A DNA stretch of 23,467 nt from Rhodoluna sp. (GCA_016462375.1 JAEMTJ010000004.1:1-23467); one strand, 5' to 3'; counted from the first letter of the stretch, positions 16,127 through 22,475 are shown. The notes: generated from the letters alone by a model not told the origin. Numbers and translations are program-made.

Positions 16127-16670
16127 TAAGACTAGCCTTAGGGTCGGTCGGTTACTAAAGGCCCACGGCCTTAAAGGCGCTATCAAACTGGAGCTATATA
16201 CAGATGCTCCGAACGATCGTTTCATTCCTGGTGCAACTTTTGAGTTGCAAGTTCCAGACACATCCCCTTGGTTCGGTAAGACCGTAACGGTTACCGAACT
16301 ACGTTGGTATAACGCTCAACCAGTTCTTTTCCTAGAAGGCATCAGTGATAGAACCGAAGCCGAATCTCTAATCAAAGCCATTCTGCTTGTCGAACAAGAT
16401 CTAACAGAAGTTCCAGCGGAGCCCGAGGCCTGGTATCAGCAGCAACTTGTCGGCTTGAAGGTTATGCGAGATGGAGTGCAAATCGGAAACGTTCTTAGAG
16501 TGGAAGATTACCCATCCCAGGACATGTTGATTGTGAAAACTTTAGATGACCGTGAAATTATGGTCCCTTTTGTTAAGGCAATTGTTCCTGAGGTAAATGT
16601 TGCTGAACAATTTATCACCATGACCCCGCCGGCTGGTTTATTTGAAGAACTAGAGGAGCAGGGAGAGTAA
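16119..16670 (+). CDS. rimM: Ribosome maturation factor RimM, probable non-canonical start
   Basis: Assists 30S subunit maturation near S19 and the 3' domain of 16S rRNA. The conserved N terminus RVGRLLKAHGLKGAIKLELY is read from 16140 onward, the barrel continues through FELQVPDTSPW, and the C-terminal PRC-barrel has GLKVMRDG, DMLIVKTLDDREIMVPFVKAIVPEV. In this frame there is no ATG, GTG, TTG or CTG between the upstream stop (TAG, 16110-16112) and that conserved region. The first canonical option is TTG at 16245, which would delete about 42 residues including the conserved motif. I place the start at ATT 16119 (183 aa, normal length), overlapping the KH stop by 8 bases; ATA at 16113 is an alternative. 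The gene is firm and its exact start is not. trmD follows two bases later. Confidence 0.88.
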   Translation: MSSKTSLRVGRLLKAHGLKGAIKLELYTDAPNDRFIPGATFELQVPDTSPWFGKTVTVTELRWYNAQPVLFLEGISDRTEAESLIKAILLVEQDLTEVPAEPEAWYQQQLVGLKVMRDGVQIGNVLRVEDYPSQDMLIVKTLDDREIMVPFVKAIVPEVNVAEQFITMTPPAGLFEELEEQGE

Positions 16671-16672
16671 TC

Positions 16673-17356
16673 ATGCGTATCGATGCGGTCACAATCTTCC
16701 CCGAATACTTCGCTGCACTAGACATCTCTCTCCTAGGTAAAGCTCAAGAAAACAAAGTCATTGAATTCAACGCAATTGATCTTCGTAATTACACCCAAGA
16801 TAAACATCGAACAGTTGACGATTCTCCTTACGGCGGCGGAGCAGGGATGCTCATGAAACCAGAACCTTGGGGTGAAGCGCTAGATGAACTATTGAACCCA
16901 GATGGCTCAACAGTGTTGATTGTTCCTTCTCCTGCTGGAGAGTTATTCAAGCAGGCAACCGCTCAAGATTTATCAACCAAAGAGCACATAGTCTTTGCCT
17001 GCGGTCGGTATGAGGGTATCGATCAGAGAGTGTTTGATTGGGCTAAAGATAAAGCTGAGGTAAGGCTAATTAGCCTCGGCGACTATGTCCTAAACGGCGG
17101 TGAAGTTGCCGCTATGGCAATGATTGAAGCTATTGCAAGGCTTATCCCAGGAGTTATTGGTAATGCCGATAGTTTGGTTGAAGAATCACATAGCTCAGGC
17201 TTATTGGAGTATCCGAGTTACACCAAGCCAGCTGTTTGGCGAGATTTAGAAGTTCCTGAGGTGCTTCGAGGCGGTAATCACGCTGAAATAGCCACGTGGA
17301 GGCAAGAACAGTCCGTATCTAGAACCAAGGCTGTTAGGCCAGATCTACTGCCCTGA
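16673..17356 (+). CDS. trmD: tRNA (guanine37-N1)-methyltransferase (227 aa)
   Basis: A SPOUT-class methyltransferase that makes m1G37 next to the anticodon and prevents +1 frameshifts. It begins MRIDAVTIFPEYF; DDSPYGGGAGM is at residues 49-59. The trefoil-knot SAM site is CGRYEGIDQR (110-119) and SLGDYVLNGGE. The C-terminal LLEYPSYTKPAVW and VPEVLRGGNHAEIATWR segments that hold the target tRNA are present. The ATG is preceded by GGGAG at 16661-16665 with 7 bases between. It is slightly shorter than E. coli TrmD (255 aa) at the C terminus but has all the motifs. The rplS promoter begins three bases after its stop. Confidence 0.97.
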   Translation: MRIDAVTIFPEYFAALDISLLGKAQENKVIEFNAIDLRNYTQDKHRTVDDSPYGGGAGMLMKPEPWGEALDELLNPDGSTVLIVPSPAGELFKQATAQDLSTKEHIVFACGRYEGIDQRVFDWAKDKAEVRLISLGDYVLNGGEVAAMAMIEAIARLIPGVIGNADSLVEESHSSGLLEYPSYTKPAVWRDLEVPEVLRGGNHAEIATWRQEQSVSRTKAVRPDLLP

Positions 17357-17358
17357 CA

Positions 17359-17387
17359 TTGCCCTAAGGCTTTATCTATGGCAAGAT
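17359..17387 (+). promoter_or_regulatory. Promoter of rplS
   Basis: TTGCCC (17359-17364), a 17-base spacer and CAAGAT (17382-17387) with TGG as extended -10. The block 17379-17400 matches the rpsP promoter block 15027-15048 at 20 of 22 bases, including ATAGACAAGTTGCCT running across the predicted transcription start. It sits directly behind the trmD stop, so rplS can be expressed apart from the rpsP operon. Confidence 0.65.
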
Positions 17388-17393
17388 AGACAA

Positions 17394-17433
17394 GTTGCCT
17401 AAAACAAGCTCTGCCGCAGGGGAGCGCAGCAAC
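17394..17433 (+). promoter_or_regulatory. 5'-terminal hairpin of the rplS leader
   Basis: GTTGC (17394-17398) pairs with GCAAC (17429-17433). Inside, GCTCT (17408-17412) pairs with GGAGC (17421-17425), and after a bulged G, CC (17414-17415) pairs with GG (17419-17420) around a three-base loop. The outer helix matches that of the rpsP leader while the inner part differs. Confidence 0.5.
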
Positions 17434-17491
17434 ACAAGACACTAAATTACCCGTTATTGACCTGCGCGCAAGAACAGAAGGCAGAAACAAA

Positions 17492-17851
17492 ATGCAGATC
17501 CTAGACTCAGTAGACGCACCAAACCTAAAGTCAAATATTCCTGATTTCCGCGTTGGCGACAACGTGAAGGTACACGTAAACATCATCGAAGGTAGCCGAA
17601 GCCGTGTGCAGGTTTTCCAGGGTGTAGTTATTCGCCGTTCAGGTGCAGGAGTTCGAGAGACCTTTACAGTTCGTAAGGTTTCATTCCAGATTGGTGTTGA
17701 AAGAACTTTCCCAATTCACTCTCCAGTAATTGAGAAAATTGAACTTGTAAGCCGTGGTGCTGTCCGTCGTGCGAAACTTTACTACCTACGCGACCTACGC
17801 GGTAAGAAGGCGAAGATTCGCGAGAAGCGTGACAACCAGGCTCAGGCTTAG
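17492..17851 (+). CDS. rplS: 50S ribosomal protein L19 (119 aa)
   Basis: A large-subunit protein at the interface with 30S. Conserved segments: PDFRVGDNVKVHVNIIEGSRSRVQVFQGVVI in the first half, then FTVRKVSFQIGVERTFPIHSP, and YYLRDLRGKKAKIREK at the C terminus. Length is normal (about 115-120 aa). The ATG at 17492 follows a leader of about 98 nt and has GAAGG as a weak Shine-Dalgarno sequence 11 bases upstream. lepB follows after 41 bases with its own putative -10 box. Confidence 0.98.
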   Translation: MQILDSVDAPNLKSNIPDFRVGDNVKVHVNIIEGSRSRVQVFQGVVIRRSGAGVRETFTVRKVSFQIGVERTFPIHSPVIEKIELVSRGAVRRAKLYYLRDLRGKKAKIREKRDNQAQA

Positions 17852-17880
17852 TTTTCCAGCCGGCTCGCAGGCAAAGAACT

Positions 17881-17886
17881 TAGCCT
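17881..17886 (+). promoter_or_regulatory. Candidate -10 box giving a leaderless lepB mRNA
   Basis: TAGCCT ends 6 bases (TTACCC) before the lepB ATG, the same geometry as at coaD. lepB has no Shine-Dalgarno sequence. No clear -35 is seen. Confidence 0.4.
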
Positions 17887-17892
17887 TTACCC

Positions 17893-18645
17893 ATGGCAAA
17901 AGCTGAAAGAGCACCGAGAGGCCCACTAAAGCCGTTGCGGTTGCAGCTTAGAAAACTAAAGAGCAAGAATGCTTTTCTGGCATTTATTGTTGACACTGTA
18001 GTTATTCTTCTTTCTGCGCTTTTGATTTCTTTTCTAATCAAATCGTTCTTGTTGCGCTCGTTTTATATCCCATCTGGTTCCATGTTTGAAACACTTCAGA
18101 TCAATGACCGCATTGTCGTAAACGAATTAGTGCCTAATGTTGTTCCGCTACAACGTGGAGATGTTGTAGTGTTCAAAGACCCAGGTGGCTGGTTGTCTTT
18201 CAAACCAACCAAGAAACCAACTACTCCCGTTGGGCAAATGAGTGAATGGCTACTGTCTGTCACTGGTCTTAGTGCACCAGATAACGATCAACACCTAGTG
18301 AAGCGTGTTATCGGTGTCGGTGGAGATCACGTAGTCTGCTGTGACGCAAAAAAGCGCATAACAATCAACGGCAAGTCGATAACTGAACCATATGTTGCTA
18401 AGGGTTCAGATGCTTCAAGAACAGACTTTGATGTCACAGTTCCTAAAGGTTCATTCTGGGTTATGGGAGATAACCGCGGTAACAGTCAAGACTCCAGGTA
18501 CCACCCAGATGCTCCAGGTAAAGGTTTCGTCGCTTCAAAATATGTTGTTGGCCGCGCTTTCATAATCTCTTGGCCTTTCTCTCATTTCAAATGGCTAGAT
18601 AACTACGCAGATGTCTTCAAAAACGTCCCAGCTCCCAAGCCTTAG
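17893..18645 (+). CDS. lepB: Signal peptidase I (250 aa)
   Basis: The membrane-bound serine/lysine protease that cleaves signal peptides of Sec- and Tat-exported proteins outside the membrane. A basic cytoplasmic N terminus (RAPRGPLKPLRLQLRKLKSK) precedes one transmembrane helix at about residues 28-50. Box B follows: SFYIPSGSMFETL, with the catalytic Ser63. The general-base Lys137 is in LVKRVIGVGGDHV, and box E is FWVMGDNRGNSQDSR. An insertion rich in Pro and Lys (about residues 100-130) resembles that of other actinobacterial enzymes. The C terminus has no second helix. The last 35 bases overlap the start of rnhB in another frame. Confidence 0.97.
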   Translation: MAKAERAPRGPLKPLRLQLRKLKSKNAFLAFIVDTVVILLSALLISFLIKSFLLRSFYIPSGSMFETLQINDRIVVNELVPNVVPLQRGDVVVFKDPGGWLSFKPTKKPTTPVGQMSEWLLSVTGLSAPDNDQHLVKRVIGVGGDHVVCCDAKKRITINGKSITEPYVAKGSDASRTDFDVTVPKGSFWVMGDNRGNSQDSRYHPDAPGKGFVASKYVVGRAFIISWPFSHFKWLDNYADVFKNVPAPKP

Positions 18646-19282
18646 CTTCGAGAGCACCTTTTTCGAATCTGGCATTCGATTCGTAATCGGAATCGATGAG
18701 GTTGGTAGAGGTTCTATTGCAGGCCCAGTTGCTGTTGGAGCAGCTCTACTGGATGTTCAAATAAACACTTCTGACTGGCCAGAAAAACTTCAGGACAGCA
18801 AGCTGATTTTCGAAAAGAAAAGAGAAGCCATCTTTGCCGATGTCTCCGATTGGGTTAGGGGCTGGGCTGTTGGTATGGCTAGCTCAGATGAAATCGAAGC
18901 ACATGGAATCATTACTGCCCTTTCATTAGCGGGAGCCAGAGCCTTAGAAGAACTCTTAGCCGAATCATCTCTTCGGGAAGAGATAGCCAGTGCCGGAATC
19001 CAGATCATCCTCGATGGTTCGCACAACTGGTTGGGGCCTAAAGCCATGGGGATACCGGTTGCCACCAAGACCAAGGCAGACAGAGATTGTGTCAGCGTTG
19101 CGGCTGCCTCGGTATTGGCAAAGGTAACTAGGGATCGCCTAATGATAGAACTTGAGGAAACCTATCCAGGCTACGGCTTAGCTTCAAATAAGGGCTATGC
19201 CTCGGCTACTCACATCGCTGGCCTAAAAGAAAAAGGCATTTCCCCAATTCACCGAACCAGTTGGCTTTCAAAGATTATCTAG
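18611..19282 (+). CDS. rnhB: Ribonuclease HII (223 aa)
   Basis: Cuts the RNA strand of RNA/DNA hybrids and single ribonucleotides embedded in DNA. IGIDEVGRGSIAGPV gives catalytic Asp29 and Glu30; Asp135 is in ILDGSHNW and Asp157 in TKADRD, completing the DEDD set, followed by SVAAASVLAKVTRD. The C-terminal GYGLASNKGYAS and HRTSWL are typical. The only ATG, GTG or TTG upstream of the first motif in this frame is ATG 18611, which lies inside lepB, giving a 35-base overlap. No Shine-Dalgarno sequence is visible, so translation is probably coupled to lepB. Confidence 0.96.
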   Translation: MSSKTSQLPSLSFESTFFESGIRFVIGIDEVGRGSIAGPVAVGAALLDVQINTSDWPEKLQDSKLIFEKKREAIFADVSDWVRGWAVGMASSDEIEAHGIITALSLAGARALEELLAESSLREEIASAGIQIILDGSHNWLGPKAMGIPVATKTKADRDCVSVAAASVLAKVTRDRLMIELEETYPGYGLASNKGYASATHIAGLKEKGISPIHRTSWLSKII

Positions 19283-19285
19283 GGT

Positions 19286-19291
19286 TAGACT
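19286..19291 (+). promoter_or_regulatory. Candidate -10 box before the DUF2469 gene
   Basis: TAGACT ends 9 bases before the ATG at 19301, giving a leader of only 2-3 nt or none. It is a weaker case than at coaD, lepB or rnc because of the longer gap. Confidence 0.25.
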
Positions 19292-19300
19292 TTTAGGCAC

Positions 19301-19624
19301 ATGGACGAGAACGAATTTGATGATTATGACCGCGAGGCAGAGCTAGCTCTTTTTCGCGAGTATCGATCAGTAGTAGACACCTTTAGGTTTGTTGTTGAAA
19401 CCGAGCGCAGGCTGTATCTGGCCAATGAGGTTGAGTTCAAAAGAATTGATACCGACACTGACTTCTATTTTGAATTAGTGATGACCGATGTCTGGGTGTG
19501 GGATATCTATCGAACCGACAGATTTGTTAAGAACGTTCGAGTTCTCACATTCAAAGACGTCAACATCGAAGAGCTAACCGGTAAAGCATTCGATATCCCC
19601 AAAGAACTCACAGTCGGCGAATAA
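19301..19624 (+). CDS. DUF2469 family protein (107 aa), conserved in Actinobacteria
   Basis: A small acidic protein opening MDENEFDDYDREAELALFREYRSVV, with FVVETERRLYLAN and a Trp/Tyr-rich middle (VWVWDIYRTDRFVKNVRV). This pattern and its place after rnhB are those of DUF2469, a family known almost only from Actinobacteria and with no established function. There are no membrane segments, signal peptide or cysteine clusters. In many actinobacteria yraN and comM follow it; here dprA comes next after 65 bases. Confidence 0.88.
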   Translation: MDENEFDDYDREAELALFREYRSVVDTFRFVVETERRLYLANEVEFKRIDTDTDFYFELVMTDVWVWDIYRTDRFVKNVRVLTFKDVNIEELTGKAFDIPKELTVGE

Positions 19625-19650
19625 GGAAACTTCTCCACAATTTTTCAACT

Positions 19651-19660
19651 CGGTTAACCG
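19651..19660. promoter_or_regulatory. Perfect 10-bp palindrome before dprA
   Basis: CGGTTAACCG lies in an otherwise A/T-rich 65-base spacer, followed by ATAATAAATAA and about 29 bases before the dprA GTG. It could be an operator or chance; no recognised regulator site is matched. Confidence 0.2.
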
Positions 19661-19689
19661 ATAATAAATAAAGCAATCAAACTCACTAT

Positions 19690-20898
19690 GTGACTGAAAA
19701 TTGCTATGACCAACTCAATCTCGATAGTTCTTTAGTCCAAACGCAGTTACAGGACCTGAGCGAATCAGGAGATCACCTCTATGATTTCGTAGCAGCGACT
19801 TGGTCTCTAATCTGTGAACCTGGGGATACCATCGCAGGTTTCCTAAGAAAACAGCTTGGCAGTATCGAGGCATTGGTGCAGGTTGTTTCTGGAACATCGA
19901 GCAAGACACTTATCGATATGCTGCCCTCGAATGAATTTCAAAATCAAAACCTGCAACAGGTTTTAGACAGTTCTCTTGAAGTGTGGAGAAGCAGAGCATT
20001 ACAGGCAGACGTCTTTAGGTCACTGGAAATCCTTAGACACCTAGGCGGAATACTGATAACACCTAAATCAGGACATTGGCCAGAGCAACTAAACGACTTA
20101 GAGCATGGAACTCCTGCTGCACTTTGGGTTCTTGGGGATTTAGATACACTACTTAAAACTCAAAATTCAGTTTCTGTCGTTGGTTCCAGGATTGTTAGCG
20201 ACTATGGCAAACAGGTAACTAAAGACATTGTCGAAGCACTTGTTAGACGAGGAAAGGCAATTGTTTCTGGTGGTGCAGTTGGGGTCGATGCCTTAGCGCA
20301 TGAGCAAGCGCTGCAACTGGGCACAAAAACTGTTGCCGTTATGGCTGGGGGGTTGGATCGGCTGTATCCGAGTCAAAACTTAGAGCTCTTCCAGCGGATT
20401 CAAAAATCTGGACTTCTCATTTCTGAAGTTGCACCTGGTGTATCACCAACTAAGTGGCGATTTCTGCAACGCAACCGTTTGATTGCTGCTCTTTCGCAAG
20501 CAACGGTAGTTATTGAAGCGGGTGTTCGATCGGGCACCATCAATACCGTAGGTCACGCTAATGAAATAGGTAGACCGGTAGGAGCTATTCCAGGGCCGAT
20601 TACTTCGGTGAGATCTTCTGGTTGCCATGAGCTGATAAAAGCAGGCAAAGCACAATTGATTTCACTACCTAGAGATTTAGATGACTTGTTCGGTGAAGCT
20701 GATTACTTCGAGAAGCAGATCAAATCGCTGAGTGCTTGGGAGATAAGAGCATTAGACAGTATCGGCAACTCGATAATGGCTATTGAGGAAATAGCCAAGA
20801 TTGGTGGATTGTCTCGCTTTGAAGCAGAGATCGCATTGGCCAAGCTTGCAAAGCATGGGCTGGTTACTCGAACCTCCAACGGATGGGCTAAGTGCTGA
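19690..20898 (+). CDS. dprA: DNA-processing protein DprA (402 aa)
   Basis: Binds incoming single-stranded DNA during natural transformation and loads RecA; it is also widely kept in non-competent bacteria. An N-terminal helical region covers about 1-100 (TWSLICEPGD is the usual first conserved block). The Rossmann-like core has SVVGSRIVSDYG (from about 162), IVSGGAVGVDALAH (191-204), AVMAGGLDRLYP, and FLQRNRLIAALSQATVVIEA with SGTINTVGHANEIGRPVGAIPG. A winged-helix domain (about 340-402) ends the protein. The start is GTG at 19690, the only start codon after the in-frame stop at 19669, without a Shine-Dalgarno sequence. The gene is intact. Confidence 0.95.
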   Translation: MTENCYDQLNLDSSLVQTQLQDLSESGDHLYDFVAATWSLICEPGDTIAGFLRKQLGSIEALVQVVSGTSSKTLIDMLPSNEFQNQNLQQVLDSSLEVWRSRALQADVFRSLEILRHLGGILITPKSGHWPEQLNDLEHGTPAALWVLGDLDTLLKTQNSVSVVGSRIVSDYGKQVTKDIVEALVRRGKAIVSGGAVGVDALAHEQALQLGTKTVAVMAGGLDRLYPSQNLELFQRIQKSGLLISEVAPGVSPTKWRFLQRNRLIAALSQATVVIEAGVRSGTINTVGHANEIGRPVGAIPGPITSVRSSGCHELIKAGKAQLISLPRDLDDLFGEADYFEKQIKSLSAWEIRALDSIGNSIMAIEEIAKIGGLSRFEAEIALAKLAKHGLVTRTSNGWAKC

Positions 20899-20900
20899 AA

Positions 20901-20906
20901 TACGCT
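20901..20906 (+). promoter_or_regulatory. Candidate -10 box giving a leaderless xerC mRNA
   Basis: TACGCT lies right after the dprA stop and ends 7 bases (TTGAAGT) before the xerC ATG. xerC has no Shine-Dalgarno sequence. The pattern TAnnCT plus 6-7 bases recurs at coaD, rnc and lepB. Confidence 0.35.
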
Positions 20907-20913
20907 TTGAAGT

Positions 20914-21819
20914 ATGCAGAGTCAAATCGCTAGCCAAGCAACGAGGTTTGCTGAAAACCTTGTCGCTGGTCGCGGTTATTCCAAGAACACAGTAAAGGCT
21001 TATCTAACTGATGTGTTAGATCTATCCGACTATTTGCAAGCACAGGATGTCACTCATGTTCAAGATCTAAATCTTGAATTACTCCGTGAGTGGCTGTGGG
21101 CGGTTAGCCAACGCGATTCGGCCAAAAGTACATTGGCAAGAAAGAGTGCTGCGGTTCGTTCCTTCACAGCCTGGTTAGCCAGCGAGAAACTGGTAAACGC
21201 AGACCCCGGTCAAAGACTGAAATCACCTAAAGCTGAAAGACATCTTCCTAAGGTCGTTGCTAAGGACTCTCTCAATGAAGTCTTCAGTCACCTAAAGGTA
21301 ACGGCCGAAACTGGCGATGCAAACGCAATTCGAGACAGATTCGTTTTTGAGATGCTCTATGCAACCGGCTGTCGTGTCAGTGAGCTCTGCTCACTTGATC
21401 TTTTAGCTGTTGACCTTGGTAGAAACATCATCAGGGTTATGGGTAAGGGTTCCAAAGAACGTGTTGTCCCTTTCGGATTACCGGCAAGGGATTCTCTCGA
21501 TGCTTGGTTAGATGTGCGAGCAATTTTGCAACCTACTACGGGAGAGCAAGCGTTGTTGATTAACGCAAAAGGTAAACGTTTAGGAGTTAGAGCTGTTTAT
21601 CAACTGGTAGCAAGCCTTTTGATTAATACTCCAACGGGAGTCGCTGGTCCACACACCTTGCGTCACACCGCTGCTACCCATCTATTAGATGGTGGAGCAG
21701 ACCTTCGTGCTGTTCAAGAACTTTTGGGCCATGCGAGTTTGAGCACTACCCAGATCTATACCCACGTTTCAGTCGAGAGACTCAGAGACGGTTACCAGAA
21801 CGCTCATCCTCGAGCCTGA
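20914..21819 (+). CDS. xerC: Tyrosine recombinase XerC (301 aa)
   Basis: Resolves chromosome dimers at dif together with XerD. The N-terminal SAM-like core-binding domain covers about residues 5-90 (KNTVKAYLTDVLDLSDYL). The catalytic domain has the full set: Arg154 in ATGCRVSELC, Lys178 in GKGSKERVVPF, His247 and Arg250 in HTLRHTAATHLL, His273 in LLGHASLSTTQIY, and the nucleophile Tyr282. Length and position before rpsB are typical of actinobacterial XerC rather than a phage or integron integrase, and no attachment-site duplications are visible. Its 3' end overlaps the opposing M23 gene by 16 bases. Confidence 0.93.
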   Translation: MQSQIASQATRFAENLVAGRGYSKNTVKAYLTDVLDLSDYLQAQDVTHVQDLNLELLREWLWAVSQRDSAKSTLARKSAAVRSFTAWLASEKLVNADPGQRLKSPKAERHLPKVVAKDSLNEVFSHLKVTAETGDANAIRDRFVFEMLYATGCRVSELCSLDLLAVDLGRNIIRVMGKGSKERVVPFGLPARDSLDAWLDVRAILQPTTGEQALLINAKGKRLGVRAVYQLVASLLINTPTGVAGPHTLRHTAATHLLDGGADLRAVQELLGHASLSTTQIYTHVSVERLRDGYQNAHPRA

Positions 21820-22313
21820 TCTCCTAGGGGAACTAATCGGCTCGAAGGTAAACCTCCGATAAGTGCTAATGGTGAGAAGTATCCAGATTCTGTTCGAGTC
21901 CCAAAGTGTATGCAAGAGAAGTAACAGTGCCATTGGTAATTAGGGTCGGCTAAACAGACTCTTCCAATCGGTTCACCCAAGCCAACATAAGTTCCTGCTG
22001 GCAGATCTGAACAAACAGGTTCTATTGAAGCACTCATGCTTGAACCAAACTTGATGGTTATGGTGTTCCGGTAACCGACCGCACCTGAAAAGGAAATCGT
22101 TCCTGCGGCAGGGGCTAACACCTCAGTTCCGATTTCAACAGCCAAGTCAATGCCTCGATGGCCTGAGCCATAAGGTTTCAGTGGGCCTTCATACTGGTTG
22201 ATAACATCTTCCGGAATAGCACCCAGAATCGGCAAGACTATTGGTTCTGCCACGGTTTGGCTAGGAAATAGCAGGTTTCCAAGCACCAGGGAGACTAAAA
22301 CAGCTAACTTCAT
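21804..22313 (-). CDS. Secreted M23-like (LytM) peptidase with degenerate HxH motif (169 aa)
   Basis: A small exported lysostaphin/LytM-fold protein. Residues 1-22 form a signal peptide (MKLAVLVSLVLGNLLFPSQTVA) with an AxA-like site. The first zinc motif is intact: GHRGIDL, with His52 and Asp56. The beta-barrel continues EVLAPAAGTISFSG. The second motif, normally HxH, reads Cys134-Ile-His136 in CIHFG, so the first His is missing. From memory, actinobacterial homologues next to rpsB often show CLHWG at this site, so this looks like a family trait rather than decay. Four cysteines (101, 120, 130, 134) could form disulfides. It may be a weak or non-catalytic peptidoglycan-binding protein. It diverges from rpsB; GGGAGG lies about 12 bases before its ATG. 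Confidence 0.85.
   Translation of the reverse strand: MKLAVLVSLVLGNLLFPSQTVAEPIVLPILGAIPEDVINQYEGPLKPYGSGHRGIDLAVEIGTEVLAPAAGTISFSGAVGYRNTITIKFGSSMSASIEPVCSDLPAGTYVGLGEPIGRVCLADPNYQWHCYFSCIHFGTRTESGYFSPLALIGGLPSSRLVPLGDQARG
21811..21844. terminator. Stem-loop over the xerC stop, possible bidirectional terminator
   Basis: CGAGCC (21811-21816) pairs with GGCTCG (21839-21844), and after a bulged T, GAT (21818-21820) pairs with ATC (21836-21838), leaving a 15-base loop. It includes the xerC stop and lies within the end of the M23 gene. There is no T-run on either strand, so termination is doubtful. Confidence 0.25.
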
Positions 22314-22446
22314 CTCTTCACTATGCCTCCCAGAGGTCTTTGTTGGTGAAGAGTTGGGGGAAGAGGTGGAAAACTAGGCAATTCCGCTGGTATGCTGGTA
22401 ACTAGCGGTTAGCCGTAAAAATCCAAGACCTAAAAAATCTGAGTTT

Positions 22447-22475
22447 TTGCTGTTTTCCGACTTCGCGTGTCGAAT
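22447..22475 (+). promoter_or_regulatory. Promoter of rpsB
   Basis: TTGCTG (22447-22452), a 17-base spacer and TCGAAT (22470-22475). An A/T-rich stretch with A and T runs (about 22415-22446) directly upstream could act as an UP element. The -35 shares TTGC with the rpsP and rplS promoters. The expected start is about 22482, giving a leader of about 120 nt. Confidence 0.45.

Noticed and set aside
16245..16670. RimM starting at TTG 16245
   Set aside because: It would drop the conserved RVGRLLKAHGLKG region that is open and in frame upstream.
20914..21819. Tyrosine recombinase as a mark of a prophage or integrative element
   Set aside because: It is the housekeeping XerC in conserved context before rpsB, with no att repeats, phage genes or composition change around it.
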